Assembly (NCBI GenBank): GCA_023663815.1
Contig: JAMPGS010000005.1
Location: forward strand, 1 to 48,924
DNA from: Clostridium sp.
GTDB lineage: Bacteria > Bacillota > Clostridia > Lachnospirales > Lachnospiraceae
DNA length: 48,924 bases
Direction of reading: 5' to 3'
The position numbers and the translations under genes are program-made. The notes below the pieces were generated by a model. It did not search any database. It was not told the origin of the DNA and saw only the letters and a list, made by a program, of their open reading frames with translations. Each line of letters begins with the position of its first letter. Position 1 is the stretch's first letter. Shown piece by piece: positions 17,236 through 26,534 of the stretch.

Positions 17236-19914
17236 ATGAGCAGGGAACTTGCAAAGACTTACGACCCCAAGGGGATTGAGGACAGATTATACCAGAAATG
17301 GATGGACAAAAAATATTTTCACGCGGAAGTGGATTACGGCAAAAAGCCATTTACGATTGTGATTCCGCCTCCCAATATCACCGGACAGCTTCACATGGGC
17401 CACGCCTTGGACAATACCATGCAGGATATTTTAATCCGGTTTAAGAGGATGCAGGGATATAACGCTCTTTGGCAGCCGGGGACGGATCATGCAAGCATTG
17501 CCACGGAGGTAAAAATTATTGAAAAGCTGAAGGAAGAGGGCGTCAGCAAGGACGACCTTGGCCGGGAAGGCTTTTTGGAGCGCGCATGGGACTGGAAAAA
17601 AGAGTACGGCGGGCGCATTATCAGCCAGCTTAAAAAGCTGGGCTCCTCCTGCGATTGGGACAGGGAACGCTTCACTATGGACGAGGGCTGCAACAAGGCC
17701 GTGACGGAAGTGTTCTGCAAGATGCACGAGAAAGGCTGGATTTACAAGGGAAGCCGCATCATCAACTGGTGTCCTGTGTGCAACACTTCCATTTCTGACG
17801 CGGAGGTGGAGTATGCGGAGCAGGCGGGCCATTTTTGGCATATTAAGTATCCGCTCATTGAGGAGGACGGAAGCGTAAGCACTGAGAGATTCCTTGAGTT
17901 TGCCACAACCAGACCGGAGACCATGCTGGGAGATACGGCGGTGGCTGTGAACCCTGAGGATGAGAGATATCAAGATATCATTGGGAAAAAAGTGATGCTT
18001 CCCATTGTAAATAGGATTTTGCCTGTGGTGGCGGATTCCTATGTGGACATGGAGTTTGGCACCGGCGTGGTGAAAATTACGCCTGCCCATGACCCCAACG
18101 ACTTTGAGGTGGGCAAACGCCACAATCTGCCGGAAATTAATATCTTAAACGACGACGCGACTATCAATGAAAACGGCGGCAAGTTCTGCGGTATGGACCG
18201 CTATAAGGCGCGGGAAGCCATTGTAGAAGAGCTTGATAAGATGGGGCTGCTTGTAAAAATCGAGGACCATTCCCACAATGTGGGAACTCACGACCGCTGT
18301 AAGACGACCATTGAGCCCATGATTAAGCAGCAGTGGTTTGTGAAGATGGACGAATTGATAAAACCTGCGGTGGAGGCCGTAAAGAAGGGGGATATCCAGC
18401 TCATTCCAAAGAGAATGGAAAAGACTTATTTTAACTGGACGGACAATATCAGGGACTGGTGTATTTCCCGTCAGCTTTGGTGGGGGCATAGGATTCCCGC
18501 CTACTACTGCGACAAGTGCGGCGAAACGGTGGTAAGCGCCTCCGTGCCAAAAACCTGCCCTAAGTGCGGGCACGAGCATTTTACTCAGGATCCCGATACC
18601 TTGGACACATGGTTTTCTTCCGCATTGTGGCCTTTTTCTACCTTGGGCTGGCCGGAGCGGACGGAGGATTTGAAGTATTTTTACCCTACGGACGTTTTGG
18701 TGACGGGATACGATATTATTTTCTTTTGGGTTATCCGTATGATTTTTTCGGGCTACGAGCAGATGGGTGAAAAACCCTTCAAGACGGTGCTGTTTCACGG
18801 GCTGGTGCGGGATTCGCAGGGGCGCAAAATGAGCAAGTCCCTTGGAAACGGGATTGATCCCCTTGAAATCATTGAAAAATACGGCGCGGACGCCTTGAGG
18901 CTTACGCTGATTACGGGGAACGCGCCGGGAAACGATATGCGTTTTTACTATGAGAGGGTGGAATCCAACAGAAATTTTGCAAACAAAATCTGGAACGCCT
19001 CCCGGTTTATCATGATGAATATGCCGGAGGAGGAGCAGGAGGCCTTGGGGGCGGCGGCCTTTGATGAGATTTGCTTGGAGCCTGCGGATAAATGGATTAT
19101 CTCAAAGCTGAACGCGCTGATAAAAGACGTCACCGACAATATGGAAAGCTTTGAGCTGGGAATTGCCGTGTCCAAGATATACGATTTTATTTGGGATGAG
19201 TTCTGCGACTGGTACATCGAGATGGTGAAGCCCAGACTTTACAATTCGGACGATAAGGAGAGCAGAAGGGCGGCTCTTTGGACCTTAAAGAATGTGCTGA
19301 TTGACGCTTTAAAGCTTCTGCATCCTTATATGCCTTTTATCACGGAGGAAATTTTCTGCAATCTGCAGTCCGAGGAAGAATCCATTATGGTTTCAAAATG
19401 GCCTCTTTTCCGGGAGGAGCGATGCTTTGCAAAGGAAGAAAAAGAAATTGAAATTATCAAGGAGGCTGTGCGGGGTATCAGGAATGTGCGCACCCAGATG
19501 AACGTTCCGCCCAGCAGGAAGGCAAAGGTCTTTGTAGTCAGCGATAACGAGGAAATTTTGTCGGCCTTTGAGGAGGGCAGACTGTTTTTCCAGTCCTTGG
19601 CTTACGCTTCGGAGACGGCGGTGCAGAAAACCAAGGAAAATATTGGGGAGGACGCAGTATCCGTGGTTATCGCAAACGCAACCCTTTACATTCCTTTTGC
19701 GGAGCTGGTGGATATCGAGCAGGAGATTGCCCGTCTGCAGAAAGAGGAAAAAAGGCTTCAGGGGGAGCTTAGCAGAGTAAATGGGATGCTGAATAACGAA
19801 AAGTTCTTGTCCAAAGCGCCGGAAACAAAGATTGCCGAGGAGAAGGAGAAGCTGGAGAAATATACGCAGATGATGGAACAGGTAAAAATGCGTCTGCAGC
19901 AGTTGCAAAAATAA
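17236..19914 (+). CDS. valS: Valyl-tRNA synthetase
   Basis: An 892-residue class I synthetase. The HIGH signature is HMGH at residues 53-56 in [18 protein letters not shown], and KMSKS is at 531-535. The editing (CP1) domain carries [19 protein letters not shown]. Zinc-finger-like Cys pairs occur near 425-445 ([14 protein letters not shown]). The C-terminal coiled coil (about 825-890, [19 protein letters not shown]) binds tRNA. It charges tRNA-Val. In many Firmicutes valS has a T-box leader; the 93-bp gap here is too short for one and none is visible. Confidence 0.98.
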   Translation: MSRELAKTYDPKGIEDRLYQKWMDKKYFHAEVDYGKKPFTIVIPPPNITGQLHMGHALDNTMQDILIRFKRMQGYNALWQPGTDHASIATEVKIIEKLKEEGVSKDDLGREGFLERAWDWKKEYGGRIISQLKKLGSSCDWDRERFTMDEGCNKAVTEVFCKMHEKGWIYKGSRIINWCPVCNTSISDAEVEYAEQAGHFWHIKYPLIEEDGSVSTERFLEFATTRPETMLGDTAVAVNPEDERYQDIIGKKVMLPIVNRILPVVADSYVDMEFGTGVVKITPAHDPNDFEVGKRHNLPEINILNDDATINENGGKFCGMDRYKAREAIVEELDKMGLLVKIEDHSHNVGTHDRCKTTIEPMIKQQWFVKMDELIKPAVEAVKKGDIQLIPKRMEKTYFNWTDNIRDWCISRQLWWGHRIPAYYCDKCGETVVSASVPKTCPKCGHEHFTQDPDTLDTWFSSALWPFSTLGWPERTEDLKYFYPTDVLVTGYDIIFFWVIRMIFSGYEQMGEKPFKTVLFHGLVRDSQGRKMSKSLGNGIDPLEIIEKYGADALRLTLITGNAPGNDMRFYYERVESNRNFANKIWNASRFIMMNMPEEEQEALGAAAFDEICLEPADKWIISKLNALIKDVTDNMESFELGIAVSKIYDFIWDEFCDWYIEMVKPRLYNSDDKESRRAALWTLKNVLIDALKLLHPYMPFITEEIFCNLQSEEESIMVSKWPLFREERCFAKEEKEIEIIKEAVRGIRNVRTQMNVPPSRKAKVFVVSDNEEILSAFEEGRLFFQSLAYASETAVQKTKENIGEDAVSVVIANATLYIPFAELVDIEQEIARLQKEEKRLQGELSRVNGMLNNEKFLSKAPETKIAEEKEKLEKYTQMMEQVKMRLQQLQK

Positions 19915-19945
19915 GGAAGTTTTTTCAAGGGGTATGGAGGGTGGA

Positions 19946-21535
19946 ATGGCACGTAATAGTTTTTTGACGGCGGAGGAAAGAGAAGAACTCCGCAGGGAGA
20001 TGGAAGGTCTAACCAGAAATCAAAGAGTATTTGAGGAAGAAAAACCGGCTCCCGCGCCGGAACCGGAGGGGGAAGGCGAGGAGACGGACAGCCAAGCTTT
20101 AAGCGATATCATTGACGAGACGAACACAAAGCTCCTCAGCATTGAGGAAAACGGCTCCTATGTAAAGATTGCAAAGGATGGCATGTGCGCTTGGCTTTAT
20201 CTGGCGGTACCGGGCGAGGGCAGGGATAACTACACCATGGATGAGCTCAAGGATTTTTTGAAGCAAAACGGAGTGATTATGGGGTATCACCAGTCCAATC
20301 TGGCGGCTATGATTAAGAAAAAGGTGTACGAAAGGGAAATCGTGGCGGCTCAGGGTCAGCCGGCTATCGAGGGAACAAACGGTTTTTACGAGTATATGTT
20401 TGATGTGAGCCAGCGCAAGGCCCCCAAGGTTTTGGCAAACGGCCGGGTGGATTACACTAACATGAGCTCCCTTCAAAACGTCCACGAGGGCGACGTGGTG
20501 GCGATTTACCATCATGCAAAGGAAGGGCTGGACGGATACGACGTGCGGGGAAAGACCAGCGTCACCAAGAAGGTCAACGAGGCCGCGCCGCTTTCCGGGC
20601 AGGTGTACTGCAAGGAGGATAACCCCGATATTTATCTGGCGGAGCAGGACGGAAAGATAGAGTTTAAGGACGGCAAGGTGGATATCCGCGCCCTTCATGA
20701 GATTAACGGGGATGTTACGCTGATAACGGGCAAGGTGGAATTTTTTGGGGACGTCGTCATCAACGGAAGCGTGGAGGCGGGCGTTGTGATACGGGCCGGA
20801 AGAAATATTGAAATTAAAGGAAATGTGGAGGCTGTCAGCCTTTTTGCCGGAGGAGACATTATTTTAGGCCGGGGAATTCAGGGGGCCCAGCGGGCAAAGC
20901 TTTCCGCCAGAGGGGACATATACGCTGATTTTATCGAGCATACGGTAGCCATGGCGGGCGGGAACGTTCAGGCGAACACTATTTTAAATTCCAGAATCGC
21001 CGCCGACGGGCAGGTAATTCTCACAGGGAAAAAGGGCGCTATCATCGGCGGATACACCCATGCGATGATGGGGATAACGGCCACGGAAATTGGGAATTTC
21101 GCGGAGGCCAGAACGGTAGTGCATGTGGGCTGCGAGAAGGACGTCTACGAAAAAATGCAGAATTTTAGAACCAAGGATACGGCCCTTTTGACGGAGATAA
21201 CCGAGGTATCCGACCAGATAAACGATATCCGTCAGAGGACAAAAAAGATGGATAAGATTCCCGACGGGCTGGCCTTAAAGCTGAAAACACTGGAGTCCAA
21301 GCTGGACGGTCTGAAGGCCGAGCAGGGGATGGGCAAGGAAGAAATAAAGAAAATGAGCGATTTGATAGAGCAGGGCAAGGGCTCCGAGATTGTGATAAGC
21401 GGAAACGTTTACCGGGGAACGGTGGTTTGCTTTGCGCAGGCGCAGATGCCCATCGAGCGGGATACCTGCTTCATGAAATATTATCAGCAAAACGGGCTGA
21501 TTGAGAGCAGCGTGATTGCGTACTCGTCGTCATAA
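19946..21535 (+). CDS. FapA family protein (DUF342)
   Basis: A 529-residue protein of the FapA/DUF342 family. The N-terminal 60 residues are charged and low in complexity, then comes a globular region, a long beta-helix-like segment rich in Gly (about 255-405, with ITGKVEFFGDVVINGSVEAG and AGRNIEIKGNVEA), and a helical C-terminal part (405-475). Members are linked to polar or flagellar assembly in Vibrio and are widespread with unknown roles in Clostridia. The ATG at 19946 follows GGAGG at 19936-19940; a nearby ATG at 19934 lacks a site. Confidence 0.85.
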   Translation: MARNSFLTAEEREELRREMEGLTRNQRVFEEEKPAPAPEPEGEGEETDSQALSDIIDETNTKLLSIEENGSYVKIAKDGMCAWLYLAVPGEGRDNYTMDELKDFLKQNGVIMGYHQSNLAAMIKKKVYEREIVAAQGQPAIEGTNGFYEYMFDVSQRKAPKVLANGRVDYTNMSSLQNVHEGDVVAIYHHAKEGLDGYDVRGKTSVTKKVNEAAPLSGQVYCKEDNPDIYLAEQDGKIEFKDGKVDIRALHEINGDVTLITGKVEFFGDVVINGSVEAGVVIRAGRNIEIKGNVEAVSLFAGGDIILGRGIQGAQRAKLSARGDIYADFIEHTVAMAGGNVQANTILNSRIAADGQVILTGKKGAIIGGYTHAMMGITATEIGNFAEARTVVHVGCEKDVYEKMQNFRTKDTALLTEITEVSDQINDIRQRTKKMDKIPDGLALKLKTLESKLDGLKAEQGMGKEEIKKMSDLIEQGKGSEIVISGNVYRGTVVCFAQAQMPIERDTCFMKYYQQNGLIESSVIAYSSS

Positions 21536-21607
21536 GTAGCTGTTATAGACGCTTGTCATAAGCATTTGTCGTAGCCGGGAATATAAAGCGTGAAAGCGAG
21601 GCATGGG

Positions 21608-22897
21608 ATGACCTGTAGGGAAGCGGAAGAATACATACTTGCCATTCCCCGATTTTCCGAAAAGCACACCTTGAAGGAGACGGGGGAGCTGTTAAACCGG
21701 ATTATCGGGGGAGAGGCAGCGGGGAGCGGCATAAAAAGCAGGATTGTTCATATTGCAGGCACAAACGGAAAAGGTTCCGTTTGTGCTTATTTGCGTTCCA
21801 TCTTGATGGAAAGCGGATACAGCGTGGGAATGTTTACGTCGCCCCATCTTGAGAGTATGCGGGAGAGAATCTGTATCGGAAACGAGCTTATTTCCGAGGA
21901 GGAATTTGTTGCGGCTTTTGTGAAGGTAAAAAGCCTTGTCGCGGGGGATATATCCCACCCTTCCTTTTTCGAGTTCCTTTTTTTGATGGCGATGGCTTTT
22001 TTTAAGGAAAAAGAGCCGGATTACATTATTCTGGAAACGGGGCTTGGAGGCAGGCTTGACGCCACCAACTGCATTGCCCGCCCTAAGCTGTGCGTGATTA
22101 CGGAAATTGGCTATGACCATATGCAGTATCTGGGCGATACCTTACCGGAGATAGCGGCGGAGAAGGCCGGGATTATCAAGAAGGGCGTGCCGGTCGTTTT
22201 GGCCGACAAGAGGAAAGAGACGACGGAGGTTTTGACCGAATATGCAAAAAAAGCGGAAAGCCCGGCGATTATCATCGGAAAAGACAATATTTTGAATGTG
22301 AATATAAATCATAAAAGCATTGATTTTTCGCTTCATACTGGTTATTATAGTTATGTCGGTCTTGCGCTAAATACGACGGCGGTTTATCAGATAGAAAACG
22401 CGTCCCTTGCAGTGGCGGCGGCGCACGCGCTTTTGGAGGACGGCATCACGCCGGAAACCATCAAAAAAGGCTTGTGGAAAGCGCACTGGCCGGGAAGAAT
22501 GGAGGAAATTCTTCCGGGAGTTTACTTGGACGGCGCGCACAATGAGGATGGGGTGGACGCGTTTTTAAATTCGGTAAAGCGCGGAAGCTGCAGCGGAAAA
22601 AGATTTCTTTTGTTTGGTGCGCTGATGGACAAACGATATGAGGAAATGATTAGGAAAATAGCGGAATCGGCTCTTTTTGAAGAAATTGCCGCGGCGGCGG
22701 TTGACGCGGACCGAAGCGTTTCCGCCAAGGAGCAAAGAAGGGTTTGGGGAAAATATAAGGGTATTTCCTGCACCTTTTACGAAGATGCAAAGGAAGCATA
22801 CCTTTATCTTTTATCGAAAAAAAAGGATGAAGATATCGTATATACGGCCGGTTCGCTGTATCTGATAGGACAGATAAAGTCCCTACAAGGAGAATGA
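21608..22897 (+). CDS. folC: Bifunctional folylpolyglutamate / dihydrofolate synthase
   Basis: A 429-residue Mur-ligase-type enzyme. The P-loop is AGTNGKGSVCAYL, followed by GMFTSPHLESMRERI, EFLFLMAMAFF and VLETGLGGRLDATN, all typical of FolC; the C-terminal ligand-binding half has YLDGAHNEDG. It adds glutamate to folates, and in some species to dihydropteroate. The ATG at 21608 has GAGG six bases upstream; a GTG at 21590 has none. A 48-residue frame follows after 3 bp. Confidence 0.95.
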   Translation: MTCREAEEYILAIPRFSEKHTLKETGELLNRIIGGEAAGSGIKSRIVHIAGTNGKGSVCAYLRSILMESGYSVGMFTSPHLESMRERICIGNELISEEEFVAAFVKVKSLVAGDISHPSFFEFLFLMAMAFFKEKEPDYIILETGLGGRLDATNCIARPKLCVITEIGYDHMQYLGDTLPEIAAEKAGIIKKGVPVVLADKRKETTEVLTEYAKKAESPAIIIGKDNILNVNINHKSIDFSLHTGYYSYVGLALNTTAVYQIENASLAVAAAHALLEDGITPETIKKGLWKAHWPGRMEEILPGVYLDGAHNEDGVDAFLNSVKRGSCSGKRFLLFGALMDKRYEEMIRKIAESALFEEIAAAAVDADRSVSAKEQRRVWGKYKGISCTFYEDAKEAYLYLLSKKKDEDIVYTAGSLYLIGQIKSLQGE

Positions 22898-22900
22898 AGA

Positions 22901-23047
22901 ATGATTGATTTTGAAGAGGAATTGAAGAAGTTCAGGCCCAGTCTGGAGGTTGAGGATGCGGAGGAAGCCATCAACGGACAGGACTTGGTGGATATGGTGG
23001 ATATTATGATAAAGACGATGAAAAAGACGAGGACGGAAGAAGAGTAA
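22901..23047 (+). CDS. Small acidic protein, 48 residues
   Basis: A short frame reads MIDFEEELKKFRPSLEVEDA and continues with a helical acidic region ending in KTRTEEE. It has an AAGGAGA site at 22887-22893, starts 3 bp after folC and ends 11 bp before the next gene, so it sits tightly inside an apparent operon. Codon use and spacing look real. I cannot assign a domain or function. Confidence 0.7.
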   Translation: MIDFEEELKKFRPSLEVEDAEEAINGQDLVDMVDIMIKTMKKTRTEEE

Positions 23048-23058
23048 GGAGTAACGGT

Positions 23059-24471
23059 ATGAACTGTTATAAATGCGGAGGCCTTTTATCGGAACATGAT
23101 TTCTGTACGAATTGCGGGGCGGACGTGGCTCTTTACAAGCGGATTATGCGCCTGTCCAACCATTTTTACAACGACGGTCTGGAAAAGGCCACAGTGCGGG
23201 ATTTGTCCGGCGCGGTTGTCAGCCTGCGGCAGAGCCTTAAATATAATAAAAATCACATAGAAGCAAGGAATCTTTTAGGCCTTGTCTATTTTGAGATGGG
23301 GGAAGTGGTTGCCGCCTTAAGAGAGTGGGTTACCAGCCAGAATATCCGCTCCAAAAAGAATATTGCAAACGACTATGTCAATATGGTGCAGAGCAATCCC
23401 ACTCGGTTAGATACCATTAACCAAACCATTAAAAAGTACAATCAAGCCCTTTTGTACTGCTATCAGGACAGCCTTGACTTGGCGGTAATCCAGTTAAAAA
23501 AGGTGCTTTCCTATAATCCAAAGTTCCTTCAGGCCCATCAGTTGCTTGCCCTTTTGTACATCAACTCCGAGGAGTGGGAGAAGGCCCAGAAGGAGCTGTT
23601 TAAGTGCAGTCAAATTGACGCCAACAATACCACGACGCTCCGCTATCAAAGAGAAGTGGAACGTATGTTGCTGCCGGAGAATACAGAGAAGGGTGCGCCA
23701 AGAAAAGAGGGGATTTCCGGCAAATCCGTGCGCTACCAAAGCGGCAACGAAATGATTATCCAGCCCATGAATACAAAGGAATCCAAAGGAGTTTCCTCGC
23801 TGGTAAATCTGGGACTGGGAGTGATTATCGGCGTGGCGATTGCCTGCTTTTTGATTCTGCCCGCAAGAATTCAAAGCGCGCAGGAGAAGATTAACAACGA
23901 AATGCGGGCGGTCAGCGAGCAGTCGGACGCAAAGACGGCTACCATTGACGAATTGGAGCAGAGGATACAGAAGCTTGAGGAGGAAAAGGCGGCCTTGGAG
24001 GAGGAAATTGCCGGCTTTGAGGTGACGGACGACTCGGCGGACGATTTGATGCTGGCGGTGGGAGCTTATCTGGAAAATCCTGATGACCTTGAAACCATTA
24101 TCGCCCATTTGGACCGGCTGGAGGCGGCGAACCAGGAAGAGGATGTAGTCAGGACGGAGGCCTACACCGCGCTGTACGATAAGCTGGTGTCGGTGGTGAG
24201 CGTGGAGTTGGAAGATTACTATTATGACGCTGGATACGCCAGCTTTGTGGCCCGCGATTACGAGGCGGCGATTCCCAATCTGCAGAAGGCTTACCAGAGC
24301 AACGACAGAAATGTGAACGCGCTGTTTTATATGGGGCTTAGCTGTTACCGGAGCGGACATTACAGCGAGGCGAAGGAGGCCTTTGCCGAGGTAATCGACA
24401 AATTCCCAACGACTAACAGCGCAAGCCAGTCGAGGACTTACCTAGCGGAAATTAACAATATGGGACAGTAG
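23059..24471 (+). CDS. Zinc-ribbon, TPR and coiled-coil membrane protein
   Basis: A 470-residue protein with a clear modular layout. A zinc ribbon opens it (Cys3, Cys6, Cys16, Cys19). TPR-like helices follow (about 30-190, with AVVSLRQSLKYNKNHIEARN and YNPKFLQAHQLLALLYINSE), then a linker, one membrane helix (about 245-270), a coiled coil (270-325) and more TPR helices to the end (ARDYEAAIPNLQKAYQSNDR). The topology implies a cytoplasmic ribbon/TPR head and an outer TPR domain. Its partner is unknown. It lies upstream of the sigma-F operon in a position that may be conserved, but it is not a known spo gene. Confidence 0.8.
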   Translation: MNCYKCGGLLSEHDFCTNCGADVALYKRIMRLSNHFYNDGLEKATVRDLSGAVVSLRQSLKYNKNHIEARNLLGLVYFEMGEVVAALREWVTSQNIRSKKNIANDYVNMVQSNPTRLDTINQTIKKYNQALLYCYQDSLDLAVIQLKKVLSYNPKFLQAHQLLALLYINSEEWEKAQKELFKCSQIDANNTTTLRYQREVERMLLPENTEKGAPRKEGISGKSVRYQSGNEMIIQPMNTKESKGVSSLVNLGLGVIIGVAIACFLILPARIQSAQEKINNEMRAVSEQSDAKTATIDELEQRIQKLEEEKAALEEEIAGFEVTDDSADDLMLAVGAYLENPDDLETIIAHLDRLEAANQEEDVVRTEAYTALYDKLVSVVSVELEDYYYDAGYASFVARDYEAAIPNLQKAYQSNDRNVNALFYMGLSCYRSGHYSEAKEAFAEVIDKFPTTNSASQSRTYLAEINNMGQ

Positions 24472-24473
24472 GG

Positions 24474-24530
24474 AGGGAACCACGGCGGCAGGCCAAGGCG
24501 CGTCTTATGGCGTTTGGAGAGTTCCCTTTA
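24474..24530 (+). terminator. Imperfect stem-loop before spoIIAA
   Basis: AGGGAAC (24474-24480) pairs with GTTCCCT (24521-24527) around a G/C-rich loop, with only TTTA after it. Just downstream AATGAATAT (24532-24540) fits the -10 of a sigma-H promoter, the type that drives spoIIA operons, but the -35 match (TTTGGAGAG) is weak. Confidence 0.4.
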
Positions 24531-24600
24531 AAATGAATATAGAACACAAAAGAGGACAGGCCGTGGGTTTGTTCTCTTTTCTGTTTGGAAAGGAAAATGT

Positions 24601-24909
24601 ATGAGCGAAAATTTTAAGGTAATCGACAATTATTTGATGGTAAAAATGCCGGAGGAGGTGGACCACCACAAGTCGGTCTATATCAGCCGCGCCGCCGACG
24701 AGTACATCATGAAGGAGGGCGTGGGAAACGTGGTTTTTGATTTTGAAGATACGCGGTTTATGGACAGTTCGGGAATTGGAATCATTATCGGGAGGTACAA
24801 AAAAATCTCCTATTTCGGAGGAAAGGTATTTGCCATCAACACGGACGCGAGGATTAAGCGGACATTGATGATTTGCGGTCTGCATAAAGTGATTGAGATT
24901 ATGGAATGA
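24601..24909 (+). CDS. spoIIAA: Anti-sigma-F factor antagonist SpoIIAA
   Basis: A 102-residue STAS-domain protein. The phosphorylatable serine lies in FMDSSGIGIIIGRYK (residues 53-67), the hallmark of SpoIIAA. When dephosphorylated by SpoIIE it binds SpoIIAB and frees sigma-F in the forespore. It heads the three-gene sigma-F operon, with GGAAAGGAAA upstream of the ATG. Confidence 0.95.
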   Translation: MSENFKVIDNYLMVKMPEEVDHHKSVYISRAADEYIMKEGVGNVVFDFEDTRFMDSSGIGIIIGRYKKISYFGGKVFAINTDARIKRTLMICGLHKVIEIME

Positions 24910-24945
24910 GAAAGTTTTTTTGAAAGACAGCGAAAGGAAGAAAAG

Positions 24946-25464
24946 ATGGAAACAGGACAAAAAATGGAAAGAATGATGAAAAAGAACATTGCTTTAAAAA
25001 ACGAGATGGAAATTACATTCGACGCTTTATCGGAAAATGAATCCTTTGCAAGAGTGGCGGTGGCCGCCTTTGTGGCCCCCTTAAATCCCACCATGGAGGA
25101 AATTTCAGATATCAAGACGGCGGTTTCAGAGGCGGTGACGAACGCAATTATCCACGGATACGACGTTGATTTTATGAGGAAAAATCAGCGGGAGGAGACG
25201 GGAAAGGTACATATGCGCTGTTTGATAGAGGAGGATGTGCTCAGCGTGGAAATCCGGGATACGGGCAAGGGCATTGAGGATATCGATAGGGCCATGGAGC
25301 CTCTTTTTACCACAAAGCCGGAGATGGACAGGTCGGGAATGGGCTTTGCGTTTATGGAAGCCTTCATGGACGATTTGGAGGTGGTCTCAAAGCCGGGCTG
25401 CGGGACCGTGGTACTGATGAAGAAAAAGCTGGGAGTTACGTCGTGGGTGGAACGAGAGGAATGA
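24946..25464 (+). CDS. spoIIAB: Anti-sigma-F factor SpoIIAB
   Basis: A 172-residue GHKL kinase. The N box is IKTAVSEAVTNAIIHGYD (with the Mg2+-binding Asn); the ATP-lid region has IRDTGKGIEDI and MDRSGMGFAFM. SpoIIAB binds and holds sigma-F and phosphorylates SpoIIAA. It is longer than the B. subtilis protein (146 aa) mainly through an N-terminal charged extension (METGQKMERMMKKN), so a later start such as the ATG at 24973 is possible. The next gene begins 4 bp after the stop. Confidence 0.95.
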   Translation: METGQKMERMMKKNIALKNEMEITFDALSENESFARVAVAAFVAPLNPTMEEISDIKTAVSEAVTNAIIHGYDVDFMRKNQREETGKVHMRCLIEEDVLSVEIRDTGKGIEDIDRAMEPLFTTKPEMDRSGMGFAFMEAFMDDLEVVSKPGCGTVVLMKKKLGVTSWVEREE

Positions 25465-25467
25465 CCT

Positions 25468-26196
25468 ATGACGGAGAACGCAGTACTGATAAAAAAAGCG
25501 CAGGCGGGAGAAAAGGAAGCAAGAGAAGTACTGATAGAACAGAATTTAGGGCTGGTACACCACATTGTGAAACGTTTCTTGGGGAGGGGCTACGACCCGG
25601 AGGATTTGTTTCAGATTGGCGTGATTGGCTTAATTAAGTCCATAGATAAATTTGATACCGGTTACGATGTAAAGTTTTCAACCTATGCGGTGCCTCTTAT
25701 CACCGGCGAAATCAAGCGTTTTATACGGGACGACGGGATGGTGAAGGTGTCCCGCACCTTAAAAGAAAACGGAATGAAGGTGAAGTATGCCGCGGAGAGA
25801 TTGGGAAATAAGCTGAACCGGGAGCCCACGCTCTCCGAGGTGGCAAGGGAGGCGGCCCTCACCGACGAGGAAGTGGTGATGGCCATGGAGGCCAACGTGC
25901 AGGTGGAGTCCATTTATAAGTCCGTCTACCAAAACGACGGCAACGAGATTTTTATGGTGGATCAGCTAGCGGACGAAAAGCCCAGCGAGCAGGAGCTGGT
26001 TCTAAATCATATGGTGCTGAGCCAGCTTATCGGCGGCTTGACGCAGAAGGAGCAAATGCTGATTAAGCTCCGCTATTATCAGGACAAGACCCAGACCGAG
26101 GTGGCGAAGGTTTTGGGAATCAGTCAGGTTCAAGTGAGCAGGCTTGAAAAAAAGATTCTTTTGGCGATGCGGCAGAAGATTGTGGACGGAGAATAA
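25468..26196 (+). CDS. sigF: RNA polymerase sporulation sigma factor SigF
   Basis: A 242-residue sigma-70 family factor. Region 2 is seen as VKRFLGRGYDPEDLFQIGVIG and FSTYAVPLITGEIKRFIRDD (given as residues 33-53 and 71-90), region 3 as VKVSRTLKENG and region 4 as TQTEVAKVLGISQVQVSRLEKKI. Its place behind spoIIAA and spoIIAB identifies it as sigma-F, the first forespore-specific sigma factor, rather than sigma-G. Confidence 0.97.
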   Translation: MTENAVLIKKAQAGEKEAREVLIEQNLGLVHHIVKRFLGRGYDPEDLFQIGVIGLIKSIDKFDTGYDVKFSTYAVPLITGEIKRFIRDDGMVKVSRTLKENGMKVKYAAERLGNKLNREPTLSEVAREAALTDEEVVMAMEANVQVESIYKSVYQNDGNEIFMVDQLADEKPSEQELVLNHMVLSQLIGGLTQKEQMLIKLRYYQDKTQTEVAKVLGISQVQVSRLEKKILLAMRQKIVDGE

Positions 26197-26312
26197 AATT
26201 TTTAAAGAGTGGGCTCTCTGTAATGAATATACCGATGGGGAGATGTTAGCCCATTGCTGAAAGATATGAGCATATTTTTGACGGCGTTCTCCCCGCGCAT
26301 AGAGGTTATCAA

Positions 26313-26435
26313 GGGCTGCAGCGGTTTAGAGCAATCAGAGGGCAGCGGTTTGGAGCAATTAGAGGGTAACAATTTGGAGCAATCAGCGGGTAACAGTTTG
26401 GAGTAATCAACGGGCGTCAGTTTGAAGCAATCATA
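26313..26435. repeat. 24-bp tandem repeat downstream of sigF
   Basis: Five units at 26313-26339 (27 bp), 26340-26363, 26364-26387, 26388-26411 and 26412-26435. The consensus is GGG, three to five variable bases, CAGTTTGGAGCAATCA and two bases. The 116 bp between sigF and the array (26197-26312) show nothing further. Confidence 0.88.
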
Positions 26436-26438
26436 TTG

Positions 26439-26468
26439 TTGACATTAACGGCAAGGGTAATGTAAGAT
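26439..26468 (+). promoter_or_regulatory. Sigma-A type promoter of the glucosaminidase gene
   Basis: Perfect TTGACA at 26439-26444, an 18-bp spacer and TAAGAT at 26463-26468. It starts right after the last repeat unit. Confidence 0.65.
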
Positions 26469-26534
26469 AAAGGGTATCTTGTGTAAAGGCTCGTATTTTT
26501 ACGAAGGAAAAGTAAGCGGGAGAACAGGGAACGA

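Noticed and set aside
26313..26435. Possible CRISPR array
   Set aside because: Same reason: 24-bp units touch each other and there are no spacers.
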